Shown: positions 27,055 through 36,638 of the stretch, one piece after another | How positions within the stretch are numbered: the first letter of the stretch is position 1 | Layout of the letters: each line of letters opens with the position of its first letter | Origin: CAZDDB01 sp963843285 | Lineage (GTDB): Bacteria; Acidobacteriota; HRBIN11; JAKEFK01 | Direction: 5' to 3' | Assembly (NCBI GenBank): GCA_963843285.1 | Contig: CAWJJO010000012.1 | Coordinates: 186,001-250,000, forward strand | DNA: 64,000 nucleotides | Made by a program: the position numbers and the translations under genes | The notes under the pieces: generated by a model | The model's database searches: none | Seen by the model: only the letters and a program-made list of their open reading frames with translations | What the model was told of the DNA's origin: nothing

Positions 27055-28962
27055 ATGAGCGATCATGCGGATGACGCAGCCATTCGATTGATTCTGGAAG
27101 GAACCGCTCAGGAAACTGGACATGATTTCTTCCGCGCATTAGTCAGGCGACTTTCCGAGGTACTGGGAACCGCCGGCGCGTGGGTCACAGAATTTCGCGA
27201 AAAACAATACAGTCTGAATGCCCTGGCCTTCTGGTTTGAAACGGACTTTGTCCCGCAATTTGATTATGAGCTCGCGGGGACTCCATGCGAAATCGTAATT
27301 CGCGAGCGCCTGCTCTATCACGTGATTGACGAAATTAAGATGCTTTTCCCGGACGACCCTTATCTGGAACCGCTGCGCGCCGTGAGCTATCTCGGCATGC
27401 CATTACTGGATAAGAATTCACGGGTCCTTGGTCATCTTGCGGTTATGGATACAAAGCCCATGCCGAAGGAACCGCGCAATGAAAACCTCTTTCGCATCTT
27501 TGCAGCTCGAGCCGGAGCGGAATTGCAGCGGATTCAAGCCGAAAGCCGGATTCGCGATAGAGAAACAAAGCTGTCGTTGGTCATTAACAGCGCAATGGAT
27601 GCAATTTTGGAATTGGATGAGGATCTCAGCATCATTCGTGTCAATCCTTCCGGAGAAAAAGTATTTCGGAAATCCGGATCGCAACTGACCGGGCTTCCGT
27701 TCCCTTCTCTGCTGACGAAAGCAAGCGCCGATAAGTTAATTCGCTTAACAAACGATCTGCGTAGAGGTCAGGTTTCTGAAAATTACTTCTGGGTACCGGG
27801 GGGCTTTCAGATCTTGGCCGATGAGAACCACAATTCCATGACGGAAGGAAGTTTGTCTCGCTACCTGTTGGACGGAAAAAATTTTTTCACAATCATCTTG
27901 CGGGACATTCGTGATCAGATTGAAGCGGAACGTCAAATTGCAACACTCACTTCACAAAAAGAATATTTGCTCGAAGAGCTCAGCTCTTTTGGAGACTCCA
28001 ATGATCTGATCGGAAGCAGCGAAGCCTGGCGAAAAGCGCTGCAACAGGTGCAGCAAGTCGCGAATAGTAATGCCTGTGTGCTGATCACAGGGGAGACAGG
28101 GACAGGAAAAGAAGTCGTTGCGCGCGCGATCCATGCGGCCAGTCGCCGTAAAGATGCTCCGCTGATCAAAGTGAATTGTGCCGCAATACCCGAATCGCTG
28201 ATCGAAAGTGAATTTTTTGGCCACGAAAAAGGAGCGTTTACAGGCGCAACCGGAAAACGAATAGGAAGATTCACCCTCGCTGACGGCGGCACCATGTTTC
28301 TCGATGAAGTTGGCGAACTGCCGTTCGATCTGCAATCAAAACTTCTGCGTGTCCTGCAGGAAGGTGAATTCGAACCCGTGGGAAGCTCTACAACTCAAAA
28401 AGTGGATGTTCGAATCATTGCTGCAACGAACCGCAACCTGCCGGAAGCGATGCAGAAAGGAAAATTTCGGGAAGATCTATATTACCGCCTTCATGTTTTT
28501 CCAATCGAAACGCCACCGCTGAGGGAACGAGAGGACGACGTGATTCTCCTGGCGCAAAAATTTGCCGATATCGCCGCTCATAAGATGGATAAACATATCG
28601 ATCCGCTCTCGCCCGATTGCAAACGCAGGCTGAAAGCCTATGCATGGCCCGGCAATATTCGTGAACTTCAGAACATGATGGAACGCGCGGTAATTACCTC
28701 TCAAAAGGGACAAATCAACGTGGAAGATTGGCTGCCTCAAACCGGCGGGCGCATTCCAGTTGGAAACATCGTTATTGCTGAATCGGATGACATCCTCAAC
28801 GCGGCCCAGATAGAGGATTTGGAACGACAAAATATTCTGAAAGCGCTGAACCGGTGCGACTGGCGGATATCAGGAAAGAACGGCGCAGCAAAGCTTCTTG
28901 GAATCCCACCCACCACACTTTCCTCACGGATGAAGGCTCTCACAATAAAGCGACCGAACTAG
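27055..28962 (+). CDS. Sigma-54-dependent transcriptional activator (GAF-PAS-AAA+-Fis)
   Basis: 635 residues. An N-terminal GAF sensor (~1-155) is followed by a PAS domain (~165-295, LVINSAMDAILELDEDLSIIRVNPSGEKVF). The AAA+ domain has Walker A GETGTGKE (~344), the sigma-54-contacting GAFTGA loop (~393) and Walker B GTMFLDEVGEL. A Fis-type helix-turn-helix closes the protein (ISGKNGAAKLLGIPPTTLSSRMKAL). There is no receiver domain, so it responds to a small molecule rather than a histidine kinase. Three palindromes and a -24/-12 promoter lie directly downstream, pointing to the FAD oxidoreductase as target. Confidence 0.93.
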   Translation: MSDHADDAAIRLILEGTAQETGHDFFRALVRRLSEVLGTAGAWVTEFREKQYSLNALAFWFETDFVPQFDYELAGTPCEIVIRERLLYHVIDEIKMLFPDDPYLEPLRAVSYLGMPLLDKNSRVLGHLAVMDTKPMPKEPRNENLFRIFAARAGAELQRIQAESRIRDRETKLSLVINSAMDAILELDEDLSIIRVNPSGEKVFRKSGSQLTGLPFPSLLTKASADKLIRLTNDLRRGQVSENYFWVPGGFQILADENHNSMTEGSLSRYLLDGKNFFTIILRDIRDQIEAERQIATLTSQKEYLLEELSSFGDSNDLIGSSEAWRKALQQVQQVANSNACVLITGETGTGKEVVARAIHAASRRKDAPLIKVNCAAIPESLIESEFFGHEKGAFTGATGKRIGRFTLADGGTMFLDEVGELPFDLQSKLLRVLQEGEFEPVGSSTTQKVDVRIIAATNRNLPEAMQKGKFREDLYYRLHVFPIETPPLREREDDVILLAQKFADIAAHKMDKHIDPLSPDCKRRLKAYAWPGNIRELQNMMERAVITSQKGQINVEDWLPQTGGRIPVGNIVIAESDDILNAAQIEDLERQNILKALNRCDWRISGKNGAAKLLGIPPTTLSSRMKALTIKRPN

Positions 28963-28966
28963 ATTC

Positions 28967-29019
28967 ACGAATTCTCGCGCAGGGCAGTCACGAAATTTCG
29001 TAACCTACGAATTCTCGTG
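28967..29019 (+). promoter_or_regulatory. Three palindromic upstream activating sites
   Basis: ACGA-N4-TCGT-type 12-mers lie at 28967-28978 (last base C), 28990-29001 (perfect palindrome ACGAAATTTCGT) and 29008-29019. They sit 69-121 bp upstream of the -24 box, the usual distance for enhancer sites of sigma-54 activators. The encoded activator is the adjacent gene. Binding is inferred. Confidence 0.68.
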
Positions 29020-29087
29020 ATACCAAAACGACAGAAATACGTATCAACAAAAGTTCTTCTCGACTGAAAGACTGCGTGCTCTGTATC

Positions 29088-29103
29088 TGGCACGGACCAT
29101 GCA
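29088..29103 (+). promoter_or_regulatory. Sigma-54 (-24/-12) promoter
   Basis: TGGCACGGACCATGCA matches the RpoN consensus TGGCAC-N5-TTGCA with one mismatch in the -12 box. The invariant GG and GC are correctly 10 bp apart. It lies 25 bp before the start of the FAD oxidoreductase. Confidence 0.75.
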
Positions 29104-29127
29104 TTGGCCTGGAACGGAGGAAACAAA

Positions 29128-30504
29128 ATGATTCGACACAATGTATACAGCCTTAAAAATCAACTCAAGGGACAGGTAGTGCTCCCTGAGGATCCGAATT
29201 ACGATGAAGTCCGCAAGATCTGGAATGCAATGATTGATCGGCATCCGGCGTTGATCGTACGATGCGCGGAAGCCTCTGATGTTGCGCTTTCCATTGCGTA
29301 TGCCCGCGAAAACAAACTGGAAATATCGATTCGCGGCGCCGGACACAACATTGCAGGGAATGCGATCTGCGACAACGGCTTGATGATCGATCTCTCTCTG
29401 ATGAAAAATGTCCGCATTGATTCGACGAAAAAGCGGGCTTATGTTGAGCCTGGCGCAACACTTCACGATTTCGATTCAGTCGCACAGTCACACGGGCTGG
29501 CTACTCCAACAGGAGTTAACTCTACGACCGGAATCGCGGGGTTAACGGTTGGAGGTGGTTTCGGCTGGTTAACACGAAAGTATGGAATGTCCGTGGACAA
29601 CCTCGTTTCCGCTGATGTAATCACCGCGGATGGAAGCATCAAAAAAGCGAGTGAAAAGGAAAATCCCGACTTATTCTGGGCGATTCGGGGCGGAGGAGGC
29701 AATTTCGGAATCGTGACTCAGTTCGAATTCAAACTCTATCCGGTTGGTCCGGAAATTTTTGCGGGTCTGCTTGTTTTTTCATTGGAACAGGCAAAGCAAG
29801 TCCTCGATCACTATCGCCGGTTTGTTTCCTCAGCGCCCGAAGAGCTGAATGTGTGGGCGGTTTTGCGGAAGGCTCCTCCTCTGCCTTTTCTTCCCGAGAA
29901 TGTTCATGGTAAAGAGGTTATTGTTCTGGCTGCGTTTTATGCCGGCGATATTGCTACCGGCGCAAAACTGATCGAGCCGTTGCGGAGCTTTGGAAATATT
30001 CTGGGTGAGCACGCGGGACCGATGCCGTATCTACAATGGCAGCAAGCTTTTGATCCTTTGCTTACATCCGGCGCCAGAAATTATTGGAAATCCCATAACT
30101 TCACAGAACTGAGCGACGGCGCAATCGATACAATGATCGAATACGCAAGCAAGCTGCCTTCGCCGCAATGTGAGATTTTCCTTGCGCTTCTTTCAGGCGC
30201 AGCAAATCGGGTTGCACCGGACGCCATGGCATATGGAAATCGAGACACAAAATTTGTGCTCAACGTTCATGGCAGGTGGGACAATGCTGCAGATGACAAA
30301 CGTTGCATCGATTGGGCGCGCGCGTTCTTTCACGCTTCTGCTCCGTACGCATCCGGAAGCGCTTACGTCAACTTCATGACGGAAGAGGAAGGAGACCGCG
30401 TCGCCGCCGCGTATGGCGCGAATTACAACCGGCTCGCTCAAATCAAAACGAAGTATGATCCAGAGAACCTGTTTCACCTCAATCAAAACATCAAACCGAA
30501 ATAG
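29128..30504 (+). CDS. BBE-like FAD-binding oxidoreductase
   Basis: Start at ATG 29128 with GGAGG 7 nt before it; a nominal start 24 bp upstream is worse. 458 residues of the berberine-bridge-enzyme type. The FAD domain has ISIRGAGHNIAGNAICDNGLMIDLS; the His in GAGHN is the usual covalent 8-alpha FAD site. Further family blocks are GGGFGWLTRKYGMSVDNL and DLFWAIRGGGGNFGIVTQFEF. The C-terminal NYNRLAQIKTKYDPENLFHLNQNI is the BBE motif. The second covalent Cys is not obvious. Probable soluble oxidase of a sugar or alcohol, under sigma-54 control. Confidence 0.9.
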   Translation: MIRHNVYSLKNQLKGQVVLPEDPNYDEVRKIWNAMIDRHPALIVRCAEASDVALSIAYARENKLEISIRGAGHNIAGNAICDNGLMIDLSLMKNVRIDSTKKRAYVEPGATLHDFDSVAQSHGLATPTGVNSTTGIAGLTVGGGFGWLTRKYGMSVDNLVSADVITADGSIKKASEKENPDLFWAIRGGGGNFGIVTQFEFKLYPVGPEIFAGLLVFSLEQAKQVLDHYRRFVSSAPEELNVWAVLRKAPPLPFLPENVHGKEVIVLAAFYAGDIATGAKLIEPLRSFGNILGEHAGPMPYLQWQQAFDPLLTSGARNYWKSHNFTELSDGAIDTMIEYASKLPSPQCEIFLALLSGAANRVAPDAMAYGNRDTKFVLNVHGRWDNAADDKRCIDWARAFFHASAPYASGSAYVNFMTEEEGDRVAAAYGANYNRLAQIKTKYDPENLFHLNQNIKPK

Positions 30505-30573
30505 AAGCTATCCAGGAATCTGACGGCAGATGTGGCAGAGGCGCAAAATTCTTGCGCCTCTGCAAATACAAGT

Positions 30574-30690
30574 TCAAACAGCTGAACGGATAAGCTCTTC
30601 AGCATCGGCCAATTGCTGTCCAGAGCCCGTGTCCAGTGATCGAACCCAAAGTGAACCTCCGGGACCCGGTATTGTAAAAGCCACTTTAGA
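30574..30690 (-). pseudogene. PD40/TolB repeat fragment of a Ser/Thr kinase-type gene
   Basis: The last 38 codons of a minus-strand frame read KVAFTIPGPGGSLWVRSLDTG and QQLADAEEL. This aligns by eye with KLAFVATDPSGRFLWVRPLDST and QRLPDTEDA of the plus-strand kinase at 30733. It has no start or flanking domain, so it looks like a leftover of a related gene in opposite orientation. Confidence 0.45.
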
Positions 30691-30732
30691 ATCAATTAGC
30701 CGGAGCAATTTCTTGTATGATAGGAACGGATC

Positions 30733-33384
30733 ATGCCGACACTTCTTGCCGGAAAACGTCTCGGGCCGTATGAAATCGTCGCTCCGCTGGGAGCAGGCGG
30801 CATGGGCGAAGTGTATCGCGCCAAAGACACACGGCTGGATCGCATGGTTGCCATCAAGGTTTTGCCGCTCCATCTTTCGGATAATCCTGATCTGAAGCAA
30901 CGTTTCGAGCGTGAAGCGCGCGCGATTTCCGGCCTTTCGCATCCAAACATTTGCGCGCTCTATGACATCGGTCAGCAAGATGGTGTCGATTATCTGGTGA
31001 TGGAGTACCTGGAGGGCGAAACGCTAACGCAGCGCTTGAGCAAAGGACCACTGCCAACGGAACAAGTGTTGCGCTCCGGAATTGAGATTGCAGAGGCCCT
31101 GAACAAAGCGCACCGGCAAAAGATCATTCACCGTGATTTGAAGCCGGGGAACATCATGCTGACGAGGTCCGGCGCAAAATTGCTCGATTTCGGCCTTGCG
31201 AAACTTGGCGGTCAACTGATTGCTCAAACGAAAGAAGGGGTCTCCACACTTCAAACAGAAGCAAAGGAGCTGACAGCAGAAGGGACGATTCTTGGAACGG
31301 TTCAATACATGTCCCCGGAGCAATTGGAAAGTAGCGAAGTGGATGAACGGACGGACATTTTTGCACTGGGCAGCGTGCTTTATGAAATGGCAACGGGCAA
31401 AAAAGCGTTTACCGGAAAAAGCCAGGCGAGTTTGATCTCTGCCATTCTGAAGGATGATCCTCCCCCGGTTTCGCAAGTACAACCGCTCACTCCTGCTGCG
31501 TTGGATCATGTTGTAAAGAAGTGTCTGGCAAAAGATCCGGAAGAGCGATGGCAAAACGCTTACGACGTAGCCAGTGAACTGAAATGGGTTGCGGAAGCAA
31601 GCTCACAAAGCATCAAGGCTCCGGCAGTACCGCGGCATAAGAATCGGGAGCGATTCTGGATGGCATTATCCGCCGCGCTACTGATCCTGGCCATCGCCTT
31701 CGTGTTTCTTTATGCGCGACGAACGCAGGTGACTGATGCGCCGCTGGTCCGTTTTACCATTCCACCTCCAAAGGATTCTACTTTTCAAGGTACGATCGCC
31801 GTCTCGCCTGATGGAAAAAAACTTGCTTTTGTTGCCACAGACCCAAGCGGAAGATTTCTCTGGGTTCGCCCGTTGGATTCAACGGAATCGCAGCGCTTGC
31901 CTGATACGGAAGATGCTTCTTTTCCATTCTGGTCCCCGGATAGCCGCTTTATCGCTTATTTCGCCCATGGAAAGATGCGAAAGATCGATACTTCAGGTGG
32001 AACATCGCAGTTTATCTGCGACGCCCCGGATGCCCGCGGTGGAAGCTGGGGGTCAACGGGAACGATCCTATTTACGCCGAGCGCCACCGCCGGTTTGTTT
32101 CGCGTGTCTGCCGAAGGCGGAGCCGTGGAGCAACAAACAGCCAAAAGCGGGCTCAGTGTCCGTTGGCCCGCGTTCTTACCCGATGGCCGGCATTTTTTGT
32201 ATGCGAGCAGAGCAAGTGAACCAGAAACAGGAGTCTTTTCCAGCTCGTTGGATTCAAAAAAATCTGTCAGGCTATTACCAATCATTTCCAGGGTTGCTTA
32301 CGCGCCGCCCGGTTACCTTGTCTACATTGATCAGGGAAACTTGATGTGCCGGCGTTTCGAGGCAAGTCGAGTGGAGTTCCAGGGGGACGCAGTTCCCATT
32401 GCGCCGCAGCCGTGGCTTGATTTTCTCATCTTTGGTTCCTCAGGTTTCTCGCTCTCGGAAAACGGCGTGCTCGCTTACCGGGAGGGAGGCAATCAATTTG
32501 GTCAGTTTACATGGTACGATCGCGCTGGCAACAAACTCGGCACAGTCGGTCCGCCATTGCGCGCTACCGAACCATATTTTTCACCTGACCAAAACCGTGT
32601 TCTCTTTTATCAATGGGAAAATGTGGTTGGATTGGGCGACGAATGGCTACTCGACCTTTCCAGCGGAAGACTATCCCGTTTCACTTTCGATCCTTCCGAT
32701 GACAATACTTCTGCGTGGTCCCGCGACGGTTCACGGATTGTCTGGTCATCGATCAGAAGCGGCTGGTATGAAATGTATCAAAAACTCGCCAATGGCGCGG
32801 GCGCAGATGAACCTCTGCTGGTAACCCGTACAACGAAATTTCCCGATGATTTTTCTCCCGATGGCAAGTACCTGATGTATGAGGAATACACCCCCACCAG
32901 CGCTGACCTCTGGGTCCTGCCGCTGACAGGCGATAAAAAGCCTTTTCCGTATTTGCAGACATCCGCGAATGAGGTCCATGGACGCTTCTCTCCGGATGGA
33001 AAGTGGATCGTTTATAGCTCCGATGAATCCGGAAAGACTGAGATCTATGTTCAAAGTTTTCCCGCTACAAGCGGAGGGAAGTGGCAGGTGTCTACTGCAG
33101 GTGGAGACCAACCACAATGGCGAAATGACGGAAAAGAGCTGTTCTATGTTGCCCCGGACCAATCGCTGGTATCTGTAGAAGTTCGTTCTAGCGAATCCGG
33201 TTTTTCGCCCGGCACACCAAAGGCTCTTTTCAGGGCGTCCATTCACACAGGGATCACCACTACCAGAAATGACTATTTGGTTGCGGCCGATGGTCAAAGA
33301 TTCCTGATCAATACGCCGCTGGAAGACACAGCCAAATTGCCGGTCACAGTCGTTCTCAATTGGACAAACCTGCTAAAGCAATAG
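30733..33384 (+). CDS. Membrane Ser/Thr protein kinase with PD40/TolB-like sensor
   Basis: 883 residues. The kinase domain (~12-280) has the P-loop PLGAGGMGEVYRA, catalytic Lys in VAIKVLP, HRDLKPGNIML (~132) and DFGLAK, with GTVQYMSPEQ as the activation/P+1 region, so it should be active. One membrane helix (~310-330, ALSAALLILAIAFVFLY) is followed by ~540 extracytoplasmic residues of repeated SPDGK/W-type PD40 blades forming a propeller. This is a common Acidobacteria/Planctomycetes design. The signal and targets are unknown. Monocistronic. Confidence 0.92.
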   Translation: MPTLLAGKRLGPYEIVAPLGAGGMGEVYRAKDTRLDRMVAIKVLPLHLSDNPDLKQRFEREARAISGLSHPNICALYDIGQQDGVDYLVMEYLEGETLTQRLSKGPLPTEQVLRSGIEIAEALNKAHRQKIIHRDLKPGNIMLTRSGAKLLDFGLAKLGGQLIAQTKEGVSTLQTEAKELTAEGTILGTVQYMSPEQLESSEVDERTDIFALGSVLYEMATGKKAFTGKSQASLISAILKDDPPPVSQVQPLTPAALDHVVKKCLAKDPEERWQNAYDVASELKWVAEASSQSIKAPAVPRHKNRERFWMALSAALLILAIAFVFLYARRTQVTDAPLVRFTIPPPKDSTFQGTIAVSPDGKKLAFVATDPSGRFLWVRPLDSTESQRLPDTEDASFPFWSPDSRFIAYFAHGKMRKIDTSGGTSQFICDAPDARGGSWGSTGTILFTPSATAGLFRVSAEGGAVEQQTAKSGLSVRWPAFLPDGRHFLYASRASEPETGVFSSSLDSKKSVRLLPIISRVAYAPPGYLVYIDQGNLMCRRFEASRVEFQGDAVPIAPQPWLDFLIFGSSGFSLSENGVLAYREGGNQFGQFTWYDRAGNKLGTVGPPLRATEPYFSPDQNRVLFYQWENVVGLGDEWLLDLSSGRLSRFTFDPSDDNTSAWSRDGSRIVWSSIRSGWYEMYQKLANGAGADEPLLVTRTTKFPDDFSPDGKYLMYEEYTPTSADLWVLPLTGDKKPFPYLQTSANEVHGRFSPDGKWIVYSSDESGKTEIYVQSFPATSGGKWQVSTAGGDQPQWRNDGKELFYVAPDQSLVSVEVRSSESGFSPGTPKALFRASIHTGITTTRNDYLVAADGQRFLINTPLEDTAKLPVTVVLNWTNLLKQ

Positions 33385-33588
33385 CTGTGTCCTCGTGAGC
33401 TACCGCGATAGCTCTGCCTGGTAATTGGATTTTCCCGTCCATGATCAGCGGCCTGTTCATCCTGCTCCACTAGCGCCGGTCGCAAAAGCGCGCACCCGTC
33501 GCCAGCTTGCCGTCTGGACGAATCCATGTGTCGGATTTTGCCCCGAAATGTCGCCTATATAAGTAGGAACCACAAGGAGGCACCAGAA

Positions 33589-34302
33589 ATGAAGATCTTC
33601 ACTATTTTTCTTTTGTTTTTGACATTAGCAGCGGGTAGCGCAATGGCCGGCAAGCCGGGGGGAGATATCCCGATTACCCAGGAAATCTCAGATGTCGATA
33701 CCATTACCGGCACCCCTTACTACATTCAGAGCGACGGCCTGGGTCTGTACTTGCACAACCTGACCACGTACAAAGGAAAAACAACCGGAACTAATTCCGT
33801 CTTAATGGCCAACGTTTGTGGCAGTTTACCAAACGGCGATCGATTACTGGAGACGACTCTCGATGTTCGCAAAGTCAAGATTACGTTTGATAATACGAAT
33901 GCCATCCTGCCCGGAGACCCGAACTATGTTCTTCCGGCCCAATTTTTCGGAACAATCAACAGCACGTTTCGCGGCATGAATAAATGCACCTGCGGAGCGG
34001 GTGTAAGCATGTATGCAATGGCCGCAAACACAAAGATTTTCTGCCCGATGCACTTTAGACTGAACGCAGTGAACTACAGGTTGGACATGGGAGCGAGTGG
34101 TGAAGATGAGACTGAATTCGTCCAGATCTCTTGTAAGACTGCTGATTCCGCCGGGTGTAAGGAATGGTCGATAGATCCAATTTCCGATCCCGACTACACA
34201 GATAATCCAGGAAGAACTCGCGCACGACTTGTCAACTTGGGCAACGGCCAGAACCTGGGCAACTACTACATGACATTTCATCTGCGCGTCACGCGTCCGT
34301 AA
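33589..34302 (+). CDS. Secreted protein, unknown
   Basis: Start at ATG 33589 after AAGGAGG. The signal peptide MKIFTIFLLFLTLAAGSAMA is followed by ~217 residues of mature protein. Several Cys (NVCGSLP, KCTCGAG, IFCPMHF, ISCKTADSAGC) probably form disulphides. It is rich in Asn, Thr and Gly and reads as an all-beta surface or secreted protein. I recognise no family. Convergent with the low-complexity gene at 34332. Confidence 0.7.
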   Translation: MKIFTIFLLFLTLAAGSAMAGKPGGDIPITQEISDVDTITGTPYYIQSDGLGLYLHNLTTYKGKTTGTNSVLMANVCGSLPNGDRLLETTLDVRKVKITFDNTNAILPGDPNYVLPAQFFGTINSTFRGMNKCTCGAGVSMYAMAANTKIFCPMHFRLNAVNYRLDMGASGEDETEFVQISCKTADSAGCKEWSIDPISDPDYTDNPGRTRARLVNLGNGQNLGNYYMTFHLRVTRP

Positions 34303-34331
34303 CGGAATCGTCAGGGTTACTACAATGGAAT

Positions 34332-36182
34332 CTACGGCAGATCGCTGCCCGGTTCGCCGGTTGAATGGTCTGCCTCTCCAGTCTTTGGACGCAGATCCGC
34401 GAATCCCATGGCGTCATTTTCGTCCAACGGATTCATCCCGTCGCGTAGCGTCCCTGCCATGTCCTGCTCGATGCTCTCAATCATCACTGATTCCACTCCG
34501 CCTTCACCAGGATTCGCAGGATCCGTAACGGGGTTCGGTCCAAGGTGCTTGTAGATTTGTGATACGTCCAGCGAATTCGGGTCACCGATCGGGTCATTGG
34601 CATTGCCAAAATCGGTCGGTCCACCTGGCTTATCAGCGTATCCAGGATTGTAATTGTAACGGTCTGTAAATGTATGGTTGCTCGAAACGGTATTTGCAGT
34701 AGTGATCTCGCTGTAGCTACCTACGGAAATAGATGCTGAAGGTTCCGAACCGCTATCGGCGTAGTCACCGTATGCCGCTCGATAGCCGTCGTCGTTTTCG
34801 TTGGTTTCTTCTTCCTCTGCCAGGTCCTCCTCCGTTTCTTCCTCTTGCTCAGGTTCCTCGACTTCGACAGTGGTGTTGCCTTCCACTGAGGTATTCGTCT
34901 CCTCGTCGTCTGTTGTAGGGGAAGAGCTCGAAGGAGGCGGACTCAGGTTTTGCTGTTTCGTCCAGTCCATTGCTTGCTGCACACTCGAAAATTCGTGAGA
35001 AGATCCATCACTTAAAGTGATCAGAACGGATCCGTCATCTCGTACATCAGTGCCCTGAATGTAGAGTTGATCTCCGCCGGACGAAGCATCAGATGCGGAC
35101 CCACTTCCACTGGAACCACCGGGATACGGCGCCCACTCGGAAGGATCTGATCCGCTGCTACCGGACTGCGTGCTGCCGGACTGTGTGCTACCAGACTGCG
35201 TCCCGCCGGATTCATTGCCAGGCTGGGATCCGCCGAAAGATACTGGACGGCTTGGATCTTGTGGCTCATTACTCGAAGGATGTTCCGCCTTTGTATCGGT
35301 AGAGATACTCTTGCTGGTGCTACCATAACGACCGTCCGGTTGCGGATCCCATGTGGAGGGCGCCAGACCAGCGGATGTTGTGTTCTTGTCAGGTACGGGA
35401 CGCTGGTCGCCTGGCTTCAACGCGATTGCGCCTGGGAAATTCGGATTCGGGGTGACCTCGAGGATCGTCTCTATGCCATCTTCGATCACTGACTTAACCT
35501 GACCGATTGAGGAGAAGGATCCTGAATCATAGTACCTGATCGTTCTGATTGTCGCATCCCCGTCCTTGATTTCGTTTCCTGCCCTTAAGAAGACTTTCAT
35601 GTCACCCAGGTTTTCTGTGCGTTCGCCCGGCACAAATTCTGTGATTATGGTTTCCGTTGTCCCAGGAATGCTCTCTTCGACACGCCGACCGTTATTCAGT
35701 GCTGCTTCAACAGTCGCCTCATTTTCAGCCACGCGGCGCGCTTCGTGTATCTCTCTCATTTCAAACACGAGACTCTGATAAGTCTGATCGACAACCGGGT
35801 CGGACTCGTCAACCCCGAGAGCTCCGGCAATTTCCTTTCGAATCGCTGAATAGGAATTCGGGTCACTGACCGTCGGTTTATCTTCTTCTGCCTTTGCTGC
35901 GTAACTCTGCGACACCGGCTCGGAATTATTGTCCGCTGTACCATGGCCTAACTGAGTCTGCCCTCCACTTCCTGAGTAAGCCGACAGGTCGGGTTGCTCA
36001 GAACTGTATTCAACTTTAAAGCTTGCAGTAAAAGGATCTAAAGCCTGCATCCTTTCAATAGAATCGTCTTGGACGAGTCCTACCGGTTTGGCTTCCGTTT
36101 CAGAACTAGCTTGTGAATCGAGGTTTTGAATTTGTTCCGTTACCTCTGCTGACACCGTTTTATTGAATTTTGAAATCTCCAT
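34332..36182 (-). CDS. Large low-complexity acidic protein, unknown
   Basis: Start at ATG 36182 with AGGAGG 5 nt upstream; the longer frame to 36242 lacks a site. 616 residues, Ser/Glu/Gly/Pro-rich. The N-terminus is alpha-helical and polar without a signal peptide. Tandem GSTQS units follow near the middle (~35165-35205), then a Ser-rich region, an acidic run (EEPEQEEETEEDLAEEE) and a Gly/Asn/Pro-rich C-terminus. It is mostly disordered by composition. Function unknown. The unit repeats could expand or contract by slippage. Confidence 0.6.
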   Translation of the reverse strand: MEISKFNKTVSAEVTEQIQNLDSQASSETEAKPVGLVQDDSIERMQALDPFTASFKVEYSSEQPDLSAYSGSGGQTQLGHGTADNNSEPVSQSYAAKAEEDKPTVSDPNSYSAIRKEIAGALGVDESDPVVDQTYQSLVFEMREIHEARRVAENEATVEAALNNGRRVEESIPGTTETIITEFVPGERTENLGDMKVFLRAGNEIKDGDATIRTIRYYDSGSFSSIGQVKSVIEDGIETILEVTPNPNFPGAIALKPGDQRPVPDKNTTSAGLAPSTWDPQPDGRYGSTSKSISTDTKAEHPSSNEPQDPSRPVSFGGSQPGNESGGTQSGSTQSGSTQSGSSGSDPSEWAPYPGGSSGSGSASDASSGGDQLYIQGTDVRDDGSVLITLSDGSSHEFSSVQQAMDWTKQQNLSPPPSSSSPTTDDEETNTSVEGNTTVEVEEPEQEEETEEDLAEEEETNENDDGYRAAYGDYADSGSEPSASISVGSYSEITTANTVSSNHTFTDRYNYNPGYADKPGGPTDFGNANDPIGDPNSLDVSQIYKHLGPNPVTDPANPGEGGVESVMIESIEQDMAGTLRDGMNPLDENDAMGFADLRPKTGEADHSTGEPGSDLP

Positions 36183-36443
36183 CGTTTCCTCCTGAGCATG
36201 TGCCGAGCTCGTAAACTTGCTTCCGTGTACCATACAAAGCAAATCTGATACCAGGCAAAAAGCCCAATCAAGATGGCAACTCCGTTATCTGTTCAGATTT
36301 CTTAGAGGAAGCTTATCAGGACAATATGTACGTGATGTCAACTTTGTTGTCGCCCAGCTCTGAAGGATCTATTTCAAGTCAGGTTGCTTCAAGATCCACG
36401 CAACTTGCCCGCCACGGAGCGAACTCTCGGGAACTCGAGTCAG

Positions 36444-36481
36444 CTCTGCTTGATAAAGAAAATTTATTTGTTTAGAATTCA
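36444..36481. repeat. 38-bp direct repeat upstream of the tRNA fragment (left copy)
   Basis: CTCTGCTTGATAAA then a variable 8 bp then ATTTGTTTA(G/A)AATTCA. The same pattern at 39908-39945 upstream of the intact tRNA-Thr matches 32 of 38 positions. It indicates that sequence upstream of both tRNA copies shares ancestry. The rest of the 36183-36564 intergenic region shows nothing clear. Confidence 0.55.
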
Positions 36482-36564
36482 GAAGCTCAAATCTTGCAAG
36501 CAGTCTGATTTCTCACGCGCAGAACACGATGACGCGCAGAACGCGACGACGCGATGACGCAAAT

Positions 36565-36603
36565 GCCGACGTAGCTCAGCTGGTAGAGCAACTGATTCGT
36601 AAT
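36565..36603 (+). pseudogene. tRNA-Thr 5'-half fragment
   Basis: 38 of 39 bases match the first 39 bases of tRNA-Thr at 40156, from the acceptor 5' strand through the anticodon, after which similarity stops. The one difference is base 5 (A here, G there). GCCGACG here pairs perfectly with the 3' acceptor CGTCGGC of the intact gene, while the intact gene has a G-U pair. Probable displaced chromosomal half of a tRNA used as an integration site. Confidence 0.7.
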
Positions 36604-36638
36604 TCCATACAAAACGTCCCGATTCTCGGGCATTTTTT

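Noticed and set aside
36531..36580. ACGCGACGACGC repeats as a CRISPR or iteron array
   Set aside because: Only a few imperfect short words with no regular spacers.
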